The translations under genes and the position numbers were made by a program. DNA of 64,000 bases, from NCBI GenBank assembly GCA_002104945.1, contig MCFH01000025.1, positions 62,001 to 126,000 of the forward strand. Reading direction: 5' to 3'. Under the pieces are notes generated by a model. That model made no database searches. It was not told the origin of the DNA and worked only from the letters and a program-made list of their open reading frames with translations. Position 1 is the stretch's first letter; every line of letters starts with the position of its first letter. Positions 58,243-64,000 of the stretch are shown here, one piece after another. The DNA is from Piromyces finnis. Taxonomy: Eukaryota > Neocallimastigomycota > Neocallimastigomycetes > Neocallimastigales > Neocallimastigaceae.

Positions 58243-59702
58243 GAATCCTATTAGTTTTAATATTAAGAGAGATAATTATTTTGTAAAGTGATATGATCCT
58301 AATCCTAATAATCTTAAACATGAATTTTTTTATCAAATATGATTGTAAATTAATTAATAATGATACTATTGTTGTATGTTGGGTAGATAGACCTAGCACT
58401 ATAGATAATTTTGTAGCTTTTGGTGTTAAAAAACCAAAAGCTAATTCGTGTACACATGATTTTTGAAAAGAACCTGTTACCTATGCATAAGATAAACATG
58501 ACAAGAAAGTGAATCACATTTTTCAAGATAACCATGATCACCTCTGTCATAGATATATCTATAAAAAGAAAGTATGTAATGGTGATTATAAAATTAAAAA
58601 AATGGAATATTCAGAACGGTGTGGTTATATCTAAAGAATCTATAACAAATTACATTCCATTACAAAAAAATGATAACAACATAACCACTCAATTTACCGA
58701 AATCGATAATAAAACATTCCAAAATACATACAATATATAATATATCAAATTCGTATTTAAAAAAAGCTAAGACTAGTTAACTTTTTTTTTTGTTTTTTTT
58801 ATATATAAAAATAAAAATACTATTAGCATTAATATACATCAGATACATCAGGTATGGAATGGAAAGAGGAAAGAGCTTGACTGCTTGGAGCATTTCTTGC
58901 AATATCTTATGTATTCAAATATCATTAAAAAAAAAAATCTTCTATAAGGGAAATTTGATATATTATATATTGTATGTATTTTGGTATATTTTATTATACC
59001 GATTTCGGTAAATTGAGTGGTTATGTTGTCATCTTTTTTTTTTGTAATGGAACGTAATTTGTTATGGATTCTTTAGATATTACCACACCAGCTGCATGAG
59101 TAAAATATCTGAATTATTGTCCATAAATATTTAATAATATTTTATTTACTTTGTGTAACATTTAAAATTTATATTGTTTAGAAAATTATATTAATAAAAT
59201 CTAAAGAAAAAATTATCTATTTTGTTATAAATATTTACTTATTTTAAAATTTTAAAATATATTAATATAAAAGTAAACCAGCTATTCTTAATCCCAAACT
59301 AATAATATCACTAGAAGACCACAAATATCGTTCTGCATATTCCATTTTTTTAATTTAATAATCACCATCACATACTTTCTTTTTATAGATATATCTATGA
59401 CAGAGGTGATCATGGTTATCTTGAAAAATGTGATTCACTTTCTTGTCATGTTTATCTTATGCATAGGTAACAGGTTCTTTTCAAAAATCATGTGTACACG
59501 AATTAGCTTTTGGTTTTTTAACACCAAAAGCTACAAAATTATCTATAGTGCTAGGTCTATCTACCCAACATACAACAATAGTATCATTATAAATTAATTT
59601 ACAATTATATTTGATAAAAAAATTCATGTTTAAGATTATTAGGATTAGGATCATATCACTTTACAAAATAATTATCTCTATTAATACTAAAACTAGTAGG
59701 AT
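58243..59702. repeat. Large inverted repeat (foldback structure) with a coding relic
   Basis: The left arm, about 58243-58751, matches the reverse complement of the right arm, about 58951-59702, at very high identity. In the best part (58350-58550 against 59397-59597) both arms translate to the same 66 residues in the antisense frame. The spacer is about 200 bases. The right arm carries about 250 extra bases (near 59085-59335) missing from the left arm. Read outside-in, the arms encode broken protein-like pieces: TIVVCWVDRPSTIDNFVAFG, VNHIFQDNHDHLCHRYIYKK and VVISKESITNYIPLQK, with frameshifts and stops. I do not recognise the family. It is probably two head-to-head copies of a mobile element or a segmental inverted duplication. 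Confidence 0.88.
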
Positions 59703-60620
59703 CTAAAATAAGGAATGAAAAATGGAACAAATTTTAATTAAAGTGTTACAAAATATTTTTTGACCTAAAGATGTTATGTAGTTGTATCACACAATAAACT
59801 CCAAATGAATAGAAGCCTATTCGAACTATTCATTCTACATTAATAAAATATATATTGAAAATATAAAGAAATAACATATAAAAATAAAATATATAAAGAA
59901 TTTTTATGTTCCATTCTATTTTATAAAAATGTTTATTCGATTAAAATTAAGCATTATTAAAAAAAAAAAAAAAATTAGAGTAACAATCAATCTAATTTAA
60001 TAAACCTCTTTAGGTACATTATATTGATTTTTAATTCGTCTGTTTATACTAAATTTTAAATAACAATTCGTTTATTTTTTGTTAATAAATATATTTGGCA
60101 TAATATAATTATTATTTACAAATTTTAAAATTATAAGTAACTTTATTATCTTTAATATGTAAAACTAAATAAGTCCTTTCATTTCTTTTATTTACTATTA
60201 TATTAATAATTAATATTTTTTAAAAATAATTGGTAAAACTATCAATGAATACATTTACACTCATATAAAAATAATAGAGTATACACTTTAAATGCCTTTT
60301 ATATATGTATATATTTTATTATTTACTTTTTTTTTTTTTATTTTTTATTATATATAAATGATACTAATATTTCTTTTAAATAAAGATTTCCATTATCAAT
60401 ATCTATAATGTAACTTTTATTAAAAATGAAAATGCTCATATTAACAAATATTATTTAAATAAAAACTGATGAAAATTAAGTTTTTTATTAGAAAATAAAA
60501 AGAAAAAAAAAGATATTTTCTTAAAAGAAAATATCTTTTATATGATAAAAGTATTACGTTGTAAAAGTATATTTATGTTTTTAATTATATCAATAATAAA
60601 CATTTAATTCTATATTAAAT
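59703..60620. other. AT-rich region downstream of the Rab11 gene
   Basis: No gene. Near 59793 the 15-mer caataaactccaaat, followed by a gaagcc-like sequence, repeats the start of the LINE 5' region at about 49932. An inverted pair aaaagatattttc/gaaaatatctttt at 60508-60538 could form a hairpin just after the Rab11 stop codon. Confidence 0.45.
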
Positions 60621-61956
<1,336 letters not shown>

Positions 61957-64000
61957 GATTATATATTGTTTGATATACGATTTATGAAACTAAATTATAG
62001 AAAAATATATAATGTAAGAAAAATTTATAATGTTAGTTTTATTATTTTAAATATAATAAAATACGTTTGAAAATAGATTATTTTTGAAAATAAACAAAGG
62101 ATTTATTGTATTATTTTTTTTTAATAAAGCCTTTTACCAATGGATAAATAATCCATTTGTTAAAAATTCTACAAAAATATTTTTTCACTTTACTTATCTA
62201 AACTAACTTTGTGTTTTCAATACATTTACTTTATATCTACTTTTTTTATATTTATTTTTTTTATAAACTTTATAATGATTTTTTATTATTATTATTTTCA
62301 CTATTATTAAAATAAATTTTTGTTTATTTGTTTACTTTTTTTATGATTTTTAAATATCATCTATTTTCTTATGTTATAACTTTAATATATATATTAAATT
62401 GTTTCACTCATTTTTACCTTTTAATTAAAATAAGAATAGATATAATCTGATATATAAAAACGATGTAATCTAATAAAAAATTTCTTTTTTATTAAAAAAA
62501 AAAAGTGATTTTATTTATATAAAAAAAAATAAAAAAATTTTATAAGTTCAAAATTTTTTTTTAAATGTTTCTAATTAAATATAATAAAAATTTAATATAA
62601 AATATTTATAATTATTAATTTGATAATAATAAATAATAATAAATTTAAAATAAATTTTATATTCAGATTGATATTCTTTTTTAACTATCTTTTATAAAAT
62701 AGCTACATTATTATTATCCTATTACGTAAACATAAATATTATTATTTAAATTAATAATATTATAATATATGGATTTTCAACATAATTATACTCTAATACA
62801 TTGATTATATGATTATATTATAATATATATTATAATGTATTCTATATATTATTTAATATTAAACAATAAGAATCTTTTTTATTCCATATTTAGTAATTTA
62901 ATTTAATTTACTTTTAATATACCAATTATAAATAATATATTATTAATATAATTAATATTAAAATATTTTATAGTTTTGTTCTTTCTTTTTTTGACCACCC
63001 ATCACCACACCAACAGTAGCTCAAAGTAACATCAGAAAAAAGACTAGATTATAGTTTGAATTAATATTACTAATCATTAAGAAATAAAAAATAATAAATG
63101 TTACCAGCTATTTAAACTTCTTAAAAGTCATAATTAAAGTTATTTTATCATTATAATTTTATTCATATTAAAAACAATAAGTTATACTAGAAGGGTGATA
63201 TTAAATGATTGAATAATTTATACCAGCAATAATAAAAAATGAACTGGAGTTAATGCTACCAATAAAAATAATAATAAATATATTTATATATAAATAAATA
63301 TTATAATAGAATATAAAATAATGAGTTTAAAATAATATATTTTCTTTCTTTTACTTTAAATATATAACAACTTATTTATTTATTTATTTATTGTGATATG
63401 CCTTTACGTTTAAAGTCGCCGCTTGTCATTTTAATTATTTTGTATTAAAATTTATTTAAATATATTACTAGTTAATTGCTATATATTTATTGTAATTTTT
63501 ATATATTAATGAATATATTTCTGTATATATATTTATAATATAAATAATATTTGTTTAAAAATTAATTTAAAAATTTACCCACTATATTGGCTTTTATTTT
63601 TTAAATAATTTTATATAAAGTAATATATAAAATAAAAAAAAAAATGTATTATACATTTTAATAGAATAAAATTCATATGAAAAAATAGGAATGGCTTATA
63701 ATATTTATGATAAATTTAGAAGATATCACATGACATTTACGTGATAAATGCTGTTTTATGTAGAAAAAAATAAATGTTAAATGTAAAATGACATGGTTTT
63801 TTTTTTTTAATTTTTTCATTAATTAGGTTATAATATTTCTTTTTTTTTTTTTTTCTAAATATTTGCATGTTTAATCTTATACAAACCAAATTATATTAAA
63901 ACAAAAAGTCTTCTTAATAATAAAAATCTACTAGTTTGTTTAAATTAATATGACTTTTTCAATAATTTAAATTATTCAATTATAACAAGATTATATGTAT
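61957..64000. other. Terminal AT-rich region, no confident gene
   Basis: It contains the Rab11 promoter and 5' UTR. Three small islands of mixed composition on the minus strand (63429-63388, about 63265-63226 and 63029-62960) could be exons of a very small protein, but no clean gene model emerges. Otherwise only A/T-rich DNA. Confidence 0.45.

Overview
The window reads as nuclear DNA of a flagellated, very AT-rich fungus, most likely an anaerobic gut fungus (Neocallimastigomycota). The clues are intergenic and intron DNA made almost only of A and T, long ATT/AAT microsatellites, poly-asparagine proteins, many short GT-AG introns, a ciliary transition-zone protein (B9D2, expected in a zoospore-forming fungus), a fungal-type DUF2433 protein, large intron-less ankyrin proteins, and a class C GPCR with a bacterial-type solute-binding ectodomain. 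The phylum is inferred; no rRNA or marker gene is present. I rebuilt the spliced genes by hand, using GT-AG sites and codon phase, and most reconstructed proteins match known families from end to end.

Layout. 1-1057 (+): 3' end of a Tel1/ATM kinase. 1536-4505 (-): PTPA, the PP2A activator, with a poly-A-tailed retroposon in one intron. 5175-5572 (+): NOP10. 7456-14214 (-): an 18-exon DUF2433 metallophosphoesterase-like protein joined to an RRM and an Asn-rich tail. 14215-21184: a gene desert. 21185-22363 (+): a membrane-anchored GT8 glycosyltransferase. 23549-27058 (-): a class C GPCR. 27059-30833: a second desert holding a possible second retroposon. 30834-34541 (-): a 1235-residue ankyrin protein. 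35184-38614 (-): a UBA/CUE-like, Asn-rich protein. 41442-42740 (+): B9D2. 43596-45682 (-): IMP4. 48006-49585 (+): a secreted transglutaminase-like protein. About 49.9-55.7 kb: a decayed non-LTR retrotransposon (LINE) and inverted copies of its tail. 56242-57480 (-): a second ankyrin protein. 58243-59702: a large inverted repeat. 60621-61956 (-): a Rab11/Ypt31 GTPase. The last 2 kb holds no clear gene.

How the genes relate. There is no operon logic; neighbours are housekeeping genes with separate roles. NOP10 and IMP4 both serve ribosome biogenesis, Tel1 DNA-damage signalling, PTPA phosphatase maturation, Rab11 trafficking and B9D2 the flagellum. The GPCR, GT8 enzyme and transglutaminase-like protein are surface or secretory proteins.

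Most interesting: the retroposon in the PTPA intron shares a stretch of about 50 bases with the 3' tail of the LINE at 54.5 kb, which suggests a SINE-LINE partnership. The LINE 5' region holds 85-bp tandem units that can fold into hairpins. The DUF2433 protein lacks residues expected in a metallophosphoesterase site and carries an RRM. The 58-60 kb inverted repeat preserves a coding relic I do not recognise.
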